DNA of 64,000 nucleotides from Pseudoips prasinana (lineage: Eukaryota; Arthropoda; Insecta; Lepidoptera; Nolidae), in NCBI GenBank assembly GCA_951640165.1, contig OX621255.1, positions 25,332,001 to 25,396,000 of the forward strand. The letters are read 5' to 3'. Of this stretch, positions 11,901 through 20,459 are shown in pieces. Below the pieces are notes generated by a model. That model searched no databases and had not been told where the DNA came from. It saw only the letters and a list, made by a program, of their open reading frames with translations. The stretch's first letter is position 1. Every line of letters begins with the position of its first letter. A program made the translations under genes and the position numbers.

Positions 11901-14900
11901 TAAGTGAAGATGTGGTCGAAAGTGGACCGCGCGTACCCATAAGATGCGTATTCACTCCAACCTTGAATAAACCCATGTTATATGAGTCTGGAAACACGTC
12001 GTTTTCCAGGTGATGTCAGGTAAACCGGACAGCTGGCCAGCTACCGGCAACCTCTTGCTGCTGGGAGACATGGGCGTGTTGCTGCGAGCTGTTGGAGCTG
12101 CGGAGTTTGCACATGTCAATGGCGATGAGGATACGTTTTGTGTCAAGTACGGGCTGAGAGAGAAGGTGAGACTTAATAATAATAATAATATCTAGGGACA
12201 ATGTCACACAGATCAACCTAGCCAAACTAAGCGAAGCTTGTACTATGGGCACCAGGCGACGATATACATACTTACTTATATAGATAGATAAATACTTATA
12301 TACATAGGAAACATCCATGACTCAGAAACAAATATTCGTGCTCATCACACAAATATTTGCTCTTACCGGGATTCGAACCCAAGACCACCAGCTTCGTAGG
12401 CAGGAGCACTACCAACTAGGCTACGGTGATCGACGATTATAAGTATGCATTTACAAAAGAAAGTAGTATATCATTTATTTGGTTTCCATAGTACAAGGTC
12501 TGCTTAGTTTGGGATCAGATGGCCGTGTGTAAATGATGCCCCAGGATAAAAAAAACCATTCAAAATGGTTAATTACTGGAAAATTACTTAAATTTTCAAC
12601 CTTAATTTATTTGAACGCCATTCACGAAAACGATGGTCGGCGACTTAGCCGGTAGAGCCCCAGGGCATATTATTAAATAGTCCTATACAAGCAATTTTTT
12701 TTAATCCAACTCCCGCACTAGATAAATGAATCCCTGTGTCGGGGGGTGCTTTACAAACATACTATAAGCATTATTCATTGTCTTGGTTTTCCCACTAATA
12801 TTGTCTACCAGATGCCTTGGATAATATAGTTGGTTATTTAGGTTAAAGGTTGACTTTTATTATTTTTCTAGGCCATCAAAGAGATACGCAAGCTTCGTAA
12901 ACAGTTAACCTCTGAGATTAACTTAAGCGTTGCTGGAGTCGATGTGAGAGTAGACCCGGAGATGAAGCCTCCTGATGATAATCAAGCGCGGCTGTTAAGG
13001 CAGTTGGTACTGAGCGGGTTAGGCGATCAGATTGGGAAGAAAATCGCACTCAATGAGGTTAAAGCAGGTGAGTGGCTTGAATGAAGGTTAAACCATATAC
13101 AGTTACTTTACTTGTAAAAAACCAACAACCTCGCAGGACTAGGTAGATAACATCATAAGCAACAACTTTTGTTCTACTTGTTCGGACATAACTCAATACA
13201 TATAATAAAATCGTAGGAATGTCAAAACTGTACATTTTAAAAAGGATACTTGGGGCGTGATCTACGATCGATATCGAAGCCAAAAATATAGTTTTTAGAA
13301 TTTTTGTCTGTGTGTCTGTTTGTCTGTATGTATGTCCGGGCTAAACTCAAAAAGTACTGCATGAATTTACTTCAAATTCTGCATGAATATTACTAAGAGG
13401 TCGGGTCAACATATAGGCTACATATTATCACGCTATCACCTACGGGGGGGGGGGGGGGGGGGGGAGCTGTGAGCATTTATAAAATTTAACGCATGTAAAA
13501 CCGCGGGGCACAGCTAGTGAAAAATAAAAAAGTTTTTAGAAGTTCTTGTTGTACTGTCGTGACATTTATAGGTCTATGTTTCATTTATAACCGACAAGAT
13601 GACGCTCGACCCGCCGATCACCGACGACGGCGACTGGTGGCTAAAGAAATTGGTTAAGTTCAAAGGCAAAAGCTCTGCACCCCCTTCCCCGCACCCTCGC
13701 AAGGGTATAGGTAGCGACACGAGTTATGAGCGCTCTATTTTAGTGGTGGGGATTTACGCATGTGTACACTCGCAAACAAAACAACTTAGGGTCAAGTTAA
13801 AATAATGATTTAAGTATTTAAAAAATGTCCTTATATTATTATTAATGCAAGAGTGCGTTTATTTGTTTATTCGTTTGTTACTTTACAGTTTTAAGTAGGT
13901 ACTCTCAAAAAACATGAAAATTTATACAGAGATAGTTTGAACTATGTCTTTGCAAAATTTGGCCGCTTCCACAGGTAGAAGTTCGTACTAGTGCATATTA
14001 TAATAAATAAAAAACTGTTTGTTATTTATATTTGCAATTGAAAATAATGGCAGAATATTATAATTACATAAGCCGGGCTTGTCTTTTTATACCTGACTCT
14101 TTGGCATTTTTAATTATTGGTCAATACGAATGATATAAACGATCGATAACAACTATTTACGCGACTGTACTTTCGAACTCAAATCAACGTGCGCCAAAAG
14201 CGGGAGTTATGCAGCGACTGATTCTCCAATAGTGCGCAAGGACAGCGCCGGGCGCGGGCTACCCGCCCCCGCGCCTCAACCCTGTTACCAAACAGACCTA
14301 AAATGCGTTCTGCGCACATAAAGCGACCGCTCATAACTCGTGGCGCTATCTATATGTTTACGTGTTTACGGAGAGTTAAAAACATCCAGGCGGCAAATTA
14401 AATAAATACTTATTTTTGTACGAAAATAAAATCTAATTATCAAACGTTGTACAACACAAGCTGTTGCTTACGGTATTAACTATAATTATGTCCCGCGGAG
14501 ATGGCTAATCTCTATTGAGACTGGCCGCAGTGTCCGAAATTCGACCGGGTATTACTACCTCAGTGACTTCTTATATCATTATGGATCCCCATACAGGGCA
14601 ACAAATAATTGGTTTCTCACACTTTGCGTCTACTTTGTGTCCGTAAATTGTATGGTTGTAAGGTTCTACGTTATACAGGGATATATTACCTATATGCGGG
14701 CGTAGTCTTTTAAAAAACCGTTGTTGACAGGTGAAGACAAACGGAAATACAAATATGCGTATCATTGCGGCGAGCTAGAGGAACCAGTCCATCTCCACTC
14801 CGACTCCATACTACGGAAGACCATCCCCGAATGGGTGGTGTTCCAAGAGTTGTACGAGACGGGGGCGGAGGAGCGGCGCAAGATGGTGATGCGGAACGTG

Positions 14901-17900
14901 ACGGCCGTGGAGCCCGAGTGGCTCCCCGTCTACGTGCCGGACCTGTGTAACTTGGGTATGTAACTGTAACTTAGGCTGAATTCTAAAGTAGGTTAGTCCA
15001 GCCCCATCCCTAGTGTTGAAAATGACTAAAGTGACTGAATTAGACTGACTGTCATTTACGGTCAAATTGGTCAAAAATTGTCATTAACTGTCAAAAATGG
15101 TAATTTTTAGTCAATTTGATTTCAGTTATATTTTAGTACCTTAAGTTTTTGTCGTTGATAAAAAAAGTCTACATCTTCTAAATTGAAACAAAACAGTGGT
15201 ATTATTATATAGTGTAAATCATTTTACATTTCTAATCATGCGTGCATTTAAGACAAAATGGCAACGTCGCATCGCCTCGCGCATCTACTTAGTCTTGTGT
15301 CGTCTTATCCTCTCATGATATAATAGAAAATAAAACGTTGCTTCATTTAAACTTGCATATAAATTGGGTACCTAAATAAATAAATAATTGGGTGGTAGTC
15401 GAGAATAGACAATAATATTTGAGTCAAATTGACAGAATTTGACAGTAAATGACCGGTCATTTAAGGTTTATGACAATTCTGACTGGTCATATTCAGTCAT
15501 TTTACATCTCTACCCATCCCCGTATAGTTGCCATAGTTCATTGCTGACATCTTATTTCCACTCTTGAGAGGTAGGGCACAGCGTTCATTCGCTCAAAGAG
15601 CAGCCCGACTGGGGAAGTACCTCCACCTTACAGAAGACACTCCTTAATAATAACATTAATCACTTTAATGTTATGTTTCCGAGTGTGAGTAAGGTCGCCA
15701 GAGCTCATTGGGGTGGGGGAAGGGTAAGCAACACTTGTCTGCTGACTCTTAAAGGCCGGCAACGCACCCGCGACACCTCTGGTGTTGCGAGTGTCCATGG
15801 GCGGCGGTGATCACTTACCATCAGGTGACCCACTTGCTGGTTTGTCGCCCTCTGATATAATAAATATAAAAAAGTATCACTCAGTATATGTATATTGATG
15901 TAACCAGCAATGTGTAGCATCCAGTAACAAATTATTAGACGCCATTAAGTAATGGTTGTCTGGATGTTATAAGACCGCCGCTTGTTCCTATATTTAAATG
16001 CTGCAAATGTTTTTACTGTAACCGCCATGACTCAGTGGGAAGTGAACCTGTCTTCTAAACCTAAGTACATACCTAAGTTCGATCCTCTCACTATCCACTT
16101 ATGACTCCATTTACGAGCTGGCAGATGTTCGGTGACACTATATTCATGGTGTGTCCACAGGTGACCCCCTAGATGACCCTCCGCCGCGGTACGACGAGAG
16201 GGCGGGCCGCATCAAGTGCCACTTCAAAGGCACATTCGGCAAGGCCGGCTGGGAACTGCCTACAGTTGAAATTGATTTTCCTGATAAAATTGAAAAATAC
16301 AGGTACGTTATTATATTAATATTCAACGCGCAGCCATCTCTTTAGTACATTTATATCCTACTAATATTATATAGGGAAAAGTTTGTGTGTGTGTTCGGCT
16401 GGGGTGATTTTAATAAAATTTGGTATGGACTTAGCTGACACCCTGGATTAATTTTAAAAGTTTAATCCGGATAAAATCGCGGGCTATAAAATATTTGTTT
16501 GCATTTCCTACACATGTGCTTCGCAATATTGTGAGATTTATATAACAACTAGCTGTGCCTCGCGGGTTTGCCTGCGTTAAACTTTATAAAATATAGCCTT
16601 TGTGTTAATCTAGGGTGTCAGCTTACTCCATACCAAATTTTATTCAAATCGCTTCAGCCGTTTAGACGTGAAGAAGTAACAAACATACACACTACACACT
16701 CGCACACTCACAAACTTTCGGCTTTATAATATTAGTGTGATATATTCAAGAAAAGTTTTAACTTTGATATTTTTTTATAATGTCCACTAAACATGGGTAA
16801 AAAGTCCACTACATCTCCGGGTGAGTGTTAGCAAAGGAACTCTAAATTTGATCTGCCAGTGTGTATTGTTCGTAGCTCAAAGGTAGAGCTCCTACCCCGG
16901 ATTGGTAGAGGATGCTGGTTCGAAACCTGCCGGACGTATAAAATAAATAAATAAAAAAGGTTTATATTCACGTAGACTTAAAAAAGCGCTTGTAAATAGT
17001 CAGAACATGTTTGTAGTAATACAGTTATTATTTCTAGTTACTTATTACAGATATTTAGGTACACGGAATGTTAAAACATTTATACAATTTATTTTACTTT
17101 ATATTATTTATAAACTTGTGATATGAGTTTGTGATGCAGTTTAATATGTTCCATGTTAATTATGTGTATTCTTTCCACAGATGGTTTGCCCGCTTCCTTC
17201 TCGAGGGTGTAGTATTCCCTAAACTGAGGAAGTTCACGGCATCCCTCCTCTCCCCCCCATCGACCATGGTCAAGAGCTGGGCGAAGCTACAGCCGAGAAC
17301 AGAAGCACTTCTGAAACCGCTCATAGCGAAGCGCGCGGGGAATAAAGATGTTCTGAAGAACATTTGGAAAGAACAGAGCAATTGTAAGTATAGGAAATAT
17401 TTACATATATATTTGACAGGCCGGTTGGCGTGGTGACTTGCTTTTCACGCCGCAGGTCGTGGGTTCGATTTCTACCCAGGGCAGATAGTTGTGTGCATTG
17501 ACATGTCCGTTTGTTCCGAGTCTGAGTCTAATTATCTATATAAGTATGTATTTAAAAAAGAGAAGTAGTATATCAGTTATCTGGTTTCCATACTGCAAGT
17601 TCTGTTTAGTTTGGCATCAGATGGCCGTGTGTGAATAATGTTCCAGTCTCTAATATCTCCTTCGCTTTTATCGCTTGTCTCTTAAATTCTGGAAAAAGCA
17701 GCAGGTCTCCAGTCCGAAATCAATCGGGTATTTTAAGTACCTATCTGAGTGGTTATCAATAGTTCGGACCGCCTATCGGTCAAATTCTCGTATGTAATGG
17801 CCGAGGTACTTGTAGTGTTGCTTTGAAAGTGCGGAGTGAGTCAGGCCAACTGTACCTACTGAACCCGTGGTATTAATTGTGTGAAGCGGCCCCTTTTACC

Positions 17901-18028
17901 CGGTATTATATTATTATGATTTTATATTGTAAGTTTTCTTGTTTGTTTCAGTTCTATTAGAAGAATATCTGAAATGGGTCCCCGAGTCCGCACACAACGA
18001 GGTCACTTTGAATTGGCCTCCTTTGTGA
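2825..18028 (+). CDS. DHX37: DHX37/Dhr1 (kurz) DEAH-box RNA helicase, 3' part, 12 exons
   Basis: The family unwinds U3 snoRNA-pre-rRNA duplexes during small-subunit ribosome assembly in the nucleolus. Coding exons are 2825-2971, 3172-3334, 4838-5057, 6679-6907, 8014-8139, 9358-9498, 12010-12165, 12872-13067, 14731-14955, 16161-16302, 17181-17383 and 17952-18028. All have AG/GT borders and matching phases, and together give 674 codons plus TGA. In order they encode the end of RecA2 with an acidic/basic insert, motif V (VAETSLTI), motif VI (QRSGRAGR), the HA2 region, the OB-fold and a C-terminus ending LNWPPL. The acidic insert followed by [11 protein letters not shown], and the C-terminal block WFARFLLEG, are what separate DHX37 from other DEAH helicases. 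Motifs I-III (Walker A and DEAH box) are absent because the 5' exons lie left of the window. A short segment appears missing between exons 6 and 7. The family call is by recall of DHX37, not by a search. Confidence 0.93.
3172..3334 (+). CDS. DHX37: DHX37 exon b (basic/acidic linker)
   Basis: The acceptor is TTCGTCAG and the donor GTTAGT. There are 54 codons plus 1 nt. It encodes a Lys/Arg-rich stretch ([15 protein letters not shown]), then [12 protein letters not shown] and an acidic tail. Human DHX37 has a comparable charged insert with an INLDSY-like motif at this place. Confidence 0.88.
3430..3700 (+). repeat. Dispersed repeat family with CGTATGGGCAGTGG motif, copy 1
   Basis: It contains AGTTGTTCAAGCTGCCCAGT, then CAACCGGGACCGACAGCTTA, and ends GACCGGTGAGAGCATCTA. 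Eight copies were found: 3430 (+), 10390-10570 (-), 10720-10850 (+), 22595-22835 (+), 25560-25795 (+), 29075-29335 (+), 36482-36660 (+) and 38485-38735 (-). It is unclassified, about 250 bp, with no tRNA-like head seen. Confidence 0.75.
4010..4205 (-). repeat. Dispersed repeat family C, copy 1
   Basis: Read on the minus strand it has CCATGGGCGGTGGTGATCAC, then TTACCATCAGGAGACCCATT. Other copies are at 15590-15865 (+), 39725-39960 (+) and 41630-41800 (-). This common lepidopteran repeat carries CAACGCACCCGCGACACCTC in the better copies. Confidence 0.7.
4340..4720 (-). mobile_element. Family A SINE (minus) inserted in a family E SINE
   Basis: Family A on the minus strand spans about 4388-4652, with its inverted B-box in GGATCCGAACCCAGGACCAC. 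It is flanked by the two halves of a different SINE: TTAGATCTGCCGGCA before it and GGTTTGAGTCCCGCCGGAC after it. Family E also occurs at 16840-16945 and 18415-18515. Confidence 0.75.
4838..5057 (+). CDS. DHX37: DHX37 exon c (helicase motif V)
   Basis: The acceptor is CTTTTCAG and the donor GTGAGT. It contains [20 protein letters not shown] and then motif [21 protein letters not shown]. It starts in phase 1 and ends in phase 2, compatible with both neighbours. A SINE inserted in another SINE lies in the preceding intron. Confidence 0.93.
5085..5580 (-). mobile_element. Two Helitron-like (Lep1-type) repeats, minus strand
   Basis: The first (5090-5390) begins CTAGCTGTGCCCCGCGGTTT, the complement of a Helitron 3' end with its GC hairpin before CTAG. 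The second (5393-5581) begins AGCTGTGCCCCG and ends TTTCGCATTTATAATATTAG, the complement of the family's 5' end. Nonautonomous Helitron-like repeats with these ends are known from many Lepidoptera. Confidence 0.7.
5685..5880. repeat. Tandem repeat with a 28-bp perfect palindrome
   Basis: Three units contain GTGAATTTTTACGATGCGCG; two also share GCATGAAGTTAGTTCTAGGT. The middle unit holds a perfect palindrome at 5776-5803 (TTTTTACGATGCGC and its exact complement). The other two keep only the left half or a partial right half. Confidence 0.8.
5881..6678. other. Intron with a CCTAGG hairpin
   Basis: No coding exon was seen. A pair of 23-bp inverted arms lies at 6524-6546 and 6553-6575 (21 of 23 pairs) around GGTCCCCTAGGAGACC. 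The stretch 6320-6520 differs in composition and could be a solo LTR or other element end, but no matching second copy was found. Confidence 0.5.
6679..6907 (+). CDS. DHX37: DHX37 exon d (helicase motif VI)
   Basis: The acceptor is GTTTACAG and the donor GTAAAA. It encodes VYDHITGAS, then [15 protein letters not shown] with the arginine finger-type motif VI, then HTYRLYSS and the start of the HA2 region. It is followed at once by two partial tandem copies that are out of frame or broken. This copy is the functional one because only it keeps motif VI and a correctly phased acceptor. Confidence 0.93.
6757..7318 (+). repeat. Tandem triplication of the 3' part of the motif VI exon
   Basis: Three units of about 188-190 bp start at 6757, 6945 and 7135, each beginning CCGAGCTGG. 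Each holds the last ~150 bp of exon d, its donor (ATNGATAAGGT) and a 37-bp intron piece ending ACTATAGCAG. Unit 1 is the real exon. Units 2 and 3 lack the 5' part of the exon, including motif VI. Unit 3 has a TAT-to-TAG change at 7175-7177. Using the AG sites before unit 2 would shift the frame and meet a stop, so units 2 and 3 are probably skipped as intron. Confidence 0.88.
7320..7575 (+). mobile_element. tRNA-derived SINE, family B, copy 1
   Basis: B-box GGGTTCGATTCCCACCCAGG is followed by GTTTGCATGAACATGTCCGT and GTTTCCATAGTACAAGCTCT. Other copies are at 12433-12545 (3' part), 17418-17648, 19433-19660 (-), 35925-36290 (-, interrupted) and 41823-41945. Confidence 0.8.
7645..7965 (-). mobile_element. 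Helitron-like repeat (minus)
   Basis: It begins CTAGCTGTGCCCCGTGGTTA and contains TTTGAGTTTAGCCCGGACAT. A plus-strand relative is at 13195-13516. Confidence 0.65.
8014..8139 (+). CDS. DHX37: DHX37 exon e (HA2 start)
   Basis: The acceptor is TTCTGCAG and the donor GTAAGT. It has 42 codons in phase 0, reading [20 protein letters not shown] and ALGILEKHE, then an acidic end. It matches the conserved NFPFPTPP block at the start of the HA2 region. Confidence 0.93.
8711..8970 (+). mobile_element. tRNA-derived SINE, family A, copy 3
   Basis: The same head (GTAGCCTAGTTGGTAGTGCT, GGTTCGAATCCCGG) and body as the first copy, ending in a TTATTATT tail. Confidence 0.85.
9358..9498 (+). CDS. DHX37: DHX37 exon f (HA2, [19 protein letters not shown])
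   Basis: The acceptor is TTTTACAG and the donor GTAATT. It has 47 codons in phase 0. The block [19 protein letters not shown] is the typical HA2 sequence (T-x-LG-x-x-MA-x-FP-x-x-PR) of DEAH helicases. It ends [10 protein letters not shown]. Confidence 0.93.
9499..10390. other. Intron; minus-strand acidic ORF tail
   Basis: Mostly AT-rich. The minus strand from about 10265 to 10104 is open for about 50 codons and ends [12 protein letters not shown] then stop, the look of a transposon-protein C-terminus. Neither a start nor a family could be assigned. No plausible missing DHX37 exon was seen. Confidence 0.35.
10390..10850. repeat. Two opposed copies of the CGTATGGGCAGTGG family
   Basis: A minus-strand copy at about 10390-10570 and a plus-strand copy at about 10720-10850 face each other across a short AT-rich spacer with TAATAATAAT runs. 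Confidence 0.7.
10857..11720 (+). pseudogene. Jockey-like reverse transcriptase remnant, interrupted
   Basis: RT motif C (NFADDAW) lies near 10900. It is followed after a frameshift by [34 protein letters not shown] and [12 protein letters not shown], typical of the Jockey RT thumb region. A second frameshift near 11290 moves the reading to [15 protein letters not shown]. At about 11379 an insert begins; the Jockey reading resumes at 11583 with [15 protein letters not shown]. The element is truncated and dead. Confidence 0.8.
11379..11582 (+). mobile_element. 5'-truncated LINE tail inserted in the Jockey remnant
   Basis: About 200 bp with no coding sense, ending TTGTTTGTTGTCCCAAATAA and AAATAAATAAAT. 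That end resembles the 3' end of the CR1-like element at 50654-55577 (GTAAGTTGTCCTAAATAAAT), so it is probably a truncated copy of a related LINE. Confidence 0.65.
12010..12165 (+). CDS. DHX37: DHX37 exon g (HA2, [19 protein letters not shown])
   Basis: The acceptor is GTTTTCCAG and the donor GTGAGA. It has 52 codons in phase 0 and aligns with the W-x-x-x-G-x-x-LxLGD block of DHX37. Compared with human DHX37, roughly 20-30 residues between ALTVPE of the previous exon and this one are unaccounted for. Confidence 0.88.
12176..12433 (-). mobile_element. tRNA-derived SINE, family A, copy 4
   Basis: Inverted relative to copies 1 and 3, with a TAATAATAAT tail at the left and the inverted tRNA-like head (AACTAGGCTACGGTGA) at the right. 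It begins just after the exon g donor. Confidence 0.83.
12433..12680. mobile_element. SINE family B 3' part joined to a MITE family 2 end
   Basis: The family B body (GTTTCCATAGTACAAGGTCT) runs to GATGCCCCAGGAT. After this comes one arm of the palindromic MITE seen complete at 35969-36184 (GGCGACTTAGCCGGTAGAGC at 12638-12657). The other arm is missing. Confidence 0.65.
12872..13067 (+). CDS. DHX37: DHX37 exon h (HA2 end)
   Basis: The acceptor is TTTTCTAG and the donor GTGAGT. There are 65 codons plus 1 nt. It reads [12 protein letters not shown] and then [15 protein letters not shown], the conserved IR-LR-QL and AGLGD-x-(A/I) blocks. Confidence 0.93.
13195..13516 (+). mobile_element. Helitron-like repeat with a 21-bp G-run
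   Basis: It ends AACCGCGGGGCACAGCTAGT. Where relatives have CTCCCCC(C)GTAGGTGATAG complements, this copy has G(21) at 13444-13464, a replication-slippage expansion of a C/G tract. Confidence 0.7.
13560..14360. other. Unclassified segment with inverted ends and a 68-codon ORF
   Basis: An ORF at 13599-13805 (+) opens [20 protein letters not shown] and has fairly codon-like composition at first, but is not recognised. A stretch of about 28 bp (TAGCGACACGAGTTATGAGC) at 13710-13737 is inverted at about 14318-14348. Between the arms, 14180-14330 is GC-rich. This may be a nonautonomous DNA transposon; its borders are uncertain. Confidence 0.4.
14731..14955 (+). CDS. DHX37: DHX37 exon i (OB-fold)
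   Basis: The acceptor is TTGACAG and the donor GTATGT. It starts and ends in phase 1. It encodes [20 protein letters not shown], then [12 protein letters not shown] and [13 protein letters not shown], matching the OB-fold pattern of DEAH helicases (V-x-IHPSS, W-x-V-x-x-E, W). Its G+C content is clearly higher than that of the flanking introns. Confidence 0.93.
14956..15590. other. Intron, nothing recognised
   Basis: AT-rich, with short repeated forms of GACTGTCATTTACGGTCAAA/TGACAGTAAATGACCGGTCA facing each other at about 15045-15110 and 15425-15490. They suggest an old inverted-repeat element. Confidence 0.35.
15590..15865 (+). repeat. Dispersed repeat family C, copy 2
   Basis: The best-preserved copy. 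It has CAACGCACCCGCGACACCTC, then TGTCCATGGGCGGCGGTGAT and CATCAGGTGACCCACTTGCT, ending GCCCTCTGATATAAT. Confidence 0.72.
16161..16302 (+). CDS. DHX37: DHX37 exon j (C-terminal domain)
   Basis: The acceptor is GTCCACAG and the donor GTACGT. It starts in phase 1 and ends in phase 2. It reads [20 protein letters not shown] and then [12 protein letters not shown], matching the C-terminal extension of DHX37 (GWPLP-x-x-E-x-DFP). Confidence 0.92.
16357..16740. mobile_element. Helitron-like 5' fragment and an inverted Helitron-like copy
   Basis: A plus-strand 5' end (TCCTACTAATATTATATAGG) starts at 16358. From about 16551 a minus-strand copy runs from CTAGCTGTGCCTCGCGGGTT to CTTTATAATATTAGTGTGAT. 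The two together form a loose inverted pair. Confidence 0.65.
16840..16945 (+). mobile_element. tRNA-derived SINE, family E
   Basis: TTGTTCGTAGCTCAAAGGTA is followed by B-box-like GGTTCGAAACCTGCCGGACG and an AAATAAATAAAT tail. Another copy is at 18415-18515 (TAGCTTAACGCAGAGCGCCT). Confidence 0.65.
17181..17383 (+). CDS. DHX37: DHX37 exon k (C-terminal domain)
   Basis: The acceptor is TTCCACAG and the donor GTAAGT. It completes an Arg split across the intron and reads [15 protein letters not shown], then [17 protein letters not shown], the most DHX37-specific part of the C-terminus. Confidence 0.93.
17418..17648 (+). mobile_element. tRNA-derived SINE, family B, complete copy
   Basis: The head GGCCGGTTGGCGTGGTGACT leads to B-box GTGGGTTCGATTTCTACCCA, the body and a GAATAATGTTCCAG end. 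Confidence 0.8.
17952..18028 (+). CDS. DHX37: DHX37 last exon with stop
   Basis: The acceptor is TTGTTTCAG. It has 25 codons after the split Phe, reading [20 protein letters not shown], then WPPL and TGA at 18026-18028. The length and the final WPP match the end of DHX37. Confidence 0.92.
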
Positions 18029-18061
18029 AAACTCGCTTGTGATTTACCTGTACATAGTGTA

Positions 18062-18067
18062 AATAAA
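18062..18067 (+). promoter_or_regulatory. DHX37 polyadenylation signal
   Basis: AATAAA lies 34 bp after the stop codon and is followed by a T/GT-rich stretch (GTTTGTGTTATTTTT), as expected for a cleavage and polyadenylation site. Confidence 0.7.
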
Positions 18068-18885
18068 TATCATTATAATCATTAATGTTTGTGTTATTTT
18101 TATAATAATTAAATATACATGAGAAAACTTAAGTGTGTTTAATTGAAACCAGTAGTAATGACGATCATACCCGCTATCCGTCGCCTTAGTATAAACCATA
18201 TCGCAGGTCTTGTCCTGAGATTTCAGGATTAATGGACTCTTTCAGGATTGCGGCTGGATTTCTCAGGATTTTTTGAATTTTCATTTAAATACAGTAGCTC
18301 CCCCCACCCATCCTCCGACTTTGAATGCGAAGTGCAACACGTGAGCGACATCCGCAGTGTATAAAAACGATAATATTACATTTTTAAATCGTTAATTATG
18401 CAAGGGAATCCTAATTTTGATCTACCAATGTGTATCGTTTGTAGCTTAACGCAGAGCGCCTACCCCGGATTGGTAGATGGTGCAGGTTTGAGACCCGCCG
18501 GACGATTAGATTAACGCTTTGCATTGCGAATAATGCTTTAAAATTCAAATTTGTTAAATACGTTTAAGGGAAAATTTTCCAACTTTAAAAATCTCAGGAT
18601 TTTTCAATGGAAATATACCATTCTCATTCTTCAGGCACCTCACATTGAAAGCATATATTATGAAGTTTGTGCTCACGTCTCGTGCCGGATACTTAGGTAC
18701 TATAAGAGGTTATTTTCATACGTGCTATAATAGAGAGATGGAATGACGTTAAATTAGTTTTGTGGTATAAAAGACTGAATTGCCAGCAGATTTCTTTTTA
18801 AAGAACGCCCGCACTAGGGAATCTAATCTCGTGTCGCGGGGTACTTTACAAACATATAACAGACGGACACAAATTATATAATCAT
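18068..18885. other. Intergenic DNA downstream of DHX37
   Basis: It holds a family E SINE (18415-18515) and several TTTCAGGATT/CTCAGGATTT repeats around 18215-18280 and 18595-18640, which may be the ends of a short element split by that SINE. No gene was seen. Confidence 0.4.
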
Positions 18886-19212
18886 CATTATATCAGCCGA
18901 AAGCCGTCCAGTGTTGGAGGAAGGCCTGGTCTTACGCAAGACCGGCAATTGTGGAGATCTTTGGGGGAGGCCTTTGTCTTTCGGCTAATATGATGATGAT
19001 GATGAATATATATAAAAATGAATGTGTGTCTGTATGTCCTTTATAGTATCGTAAACTTTGCATTTGATCATGTGATGATCTTCAGCAAAGTGTTGTGCTT
19101 GAGCCCACGAAGGTTTCTGAGTTGGTACAACCAATCTTCGAAAGATGGCGCCACTATCATTGCAATAAATTTCATATATTGCCGTAGCGGCACGCGCAGG
19201 TTGCAGCTAGTT
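18885..19212 (+). mobile_element. RTE-type tail followed by a Helitron-like fragment
   Basis: AAGACCGGCAATTGTGGAGA, then GGGGGAGGCCTTTGTC and TGATGATGATGATGA (to about 19000), is an RTE-type LINE 3' end. It is followed by a repeat starting AAAAATGAATGTGTGTCTGT and ending GGTTGCAGCTAG at about 19211, a Helitron-type 3' end. Confidence 0.6.
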
Positions 19213-19432
19213 TTGTATATAAATTATAATGAGAAACAATATAATGTCAACATAACGAGCGATGTATTTGTCTGGGACTTCGCTGTATGCAAATATAAAA
19301 ATGTATTGTGAACATATTTATTCAACTGCCAATAAATATATACACTTAAAAGTATTTTAATTTATTCACGTACTTCGAAGCAAAAGCAAACACATTATAC
19401 CTATAGAATACCGTCCTATTTTGATTTAGGTA

Positions 19433-19660
19433 TTATACTATCCTGGGACATCATTCACACACGGTCATCTGATTCCAAACTAATCTAACTACCTATCGCT
19501 TATAATATTGGTGTCATTATACCCAGACTCAGGACAAACAGACATGCTCATGCACACAAATATTTGTCCTGGCTGGGAATCGTACCTACCCACAACCTGC
19601 AGCGTGAAAGGCAAGCATTTACCTACCACGGCAACTGGCCGGCCCGTCAATACGGTATGG
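19433..19660 (-). mobile_element. tRNA-derived SINE, family B, minus copy
   Basis: It begins CCTGGGACATCATTCACACA and ends in the inverted head (CCACGGCAACTGGCCGGCC). Confidence 0.72.
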
Positions 19661-19920
19661 TATGGGAGAGGCCAAAAAGTACGCGTTGTGTAAAGAATAA
19701 TAAGGAAGATTACGGTAAGTAAGAAAGGCGGTTATTTCAGTAATATGTACTTATTAAATAATTTCATATTATTTTGCACATGGATCTGCAAAATTTAAAC
19801 TTGGTCACTACAGGAACACTAAATCATTAATCATGGGTTGCCCCCTAGGCTCAGTAATTGCGCCGTATTTATGCAACTTAGGTTTTAATGACATTACCCT
19901 TGCCGCCACGTTGCCGCGTT

Positions 19921-20058
19921 GTACAGACGCCAGCACATCCAGTTACCCCAAACTGTCAAATTTCCTTTATAGATTTTCAACTTTATCACTTATGTGTAAG
20001 GTTCACTTTCAATTGGGGAAATATGACAGATTGGGGTAGCTTGAAGTGCTGGCGTCCG
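19921..20058. mobile_element. Palindromic MITE, family 1, copy 1
   Basis: Ends GTACAGACGCCAGCACATCC and its inverse enclose about 140 bp. Inner arms share CCCCAA-CTGTCAAATTT / TGACAGATTGGGG. The right end has drifted (GGCGTCCGCG). Confidence 0.8.
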
Positions 20059-20459
20059 CGGCATAATACACGAACGGACAGCGGAGGCTTAGTAATAGCA
20101 ATAGTTTTTATATCACACGTTTTTGTATGCACTTATCAAATCCGAAACCATATGCAAATAATAAAAAAACGCCCAATAAGCTACCTATGTCAATGACAAG
20201 TACATAAAAATATGTAGATACTTTTTTGTTGCAAATTGATATTTGCTGTTTAGAACATAATTTTTTGTACTGCAGTCAAGTTTGCCCTTAATCTGACTTT
20301 CCTTCTGTTAGTGAAACGTTCGGCGCTTGTTTTACGTATAATTAATACATTTCAACAGTTTTAGAGCTAAAGTATTAATTTCACGTATTAATATTATATT
20401 AATACGTGAATGTAAAAATTAGTCTTTACCCATTTTTACGAAAATTGCAATCGCCGAAC

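Noticed and set aside
19018..19311. A 97-codon ORF as a gene
   Set aside because: It lies over a Helitron-like repeat end and continues into noncoding AT-rich DNA.
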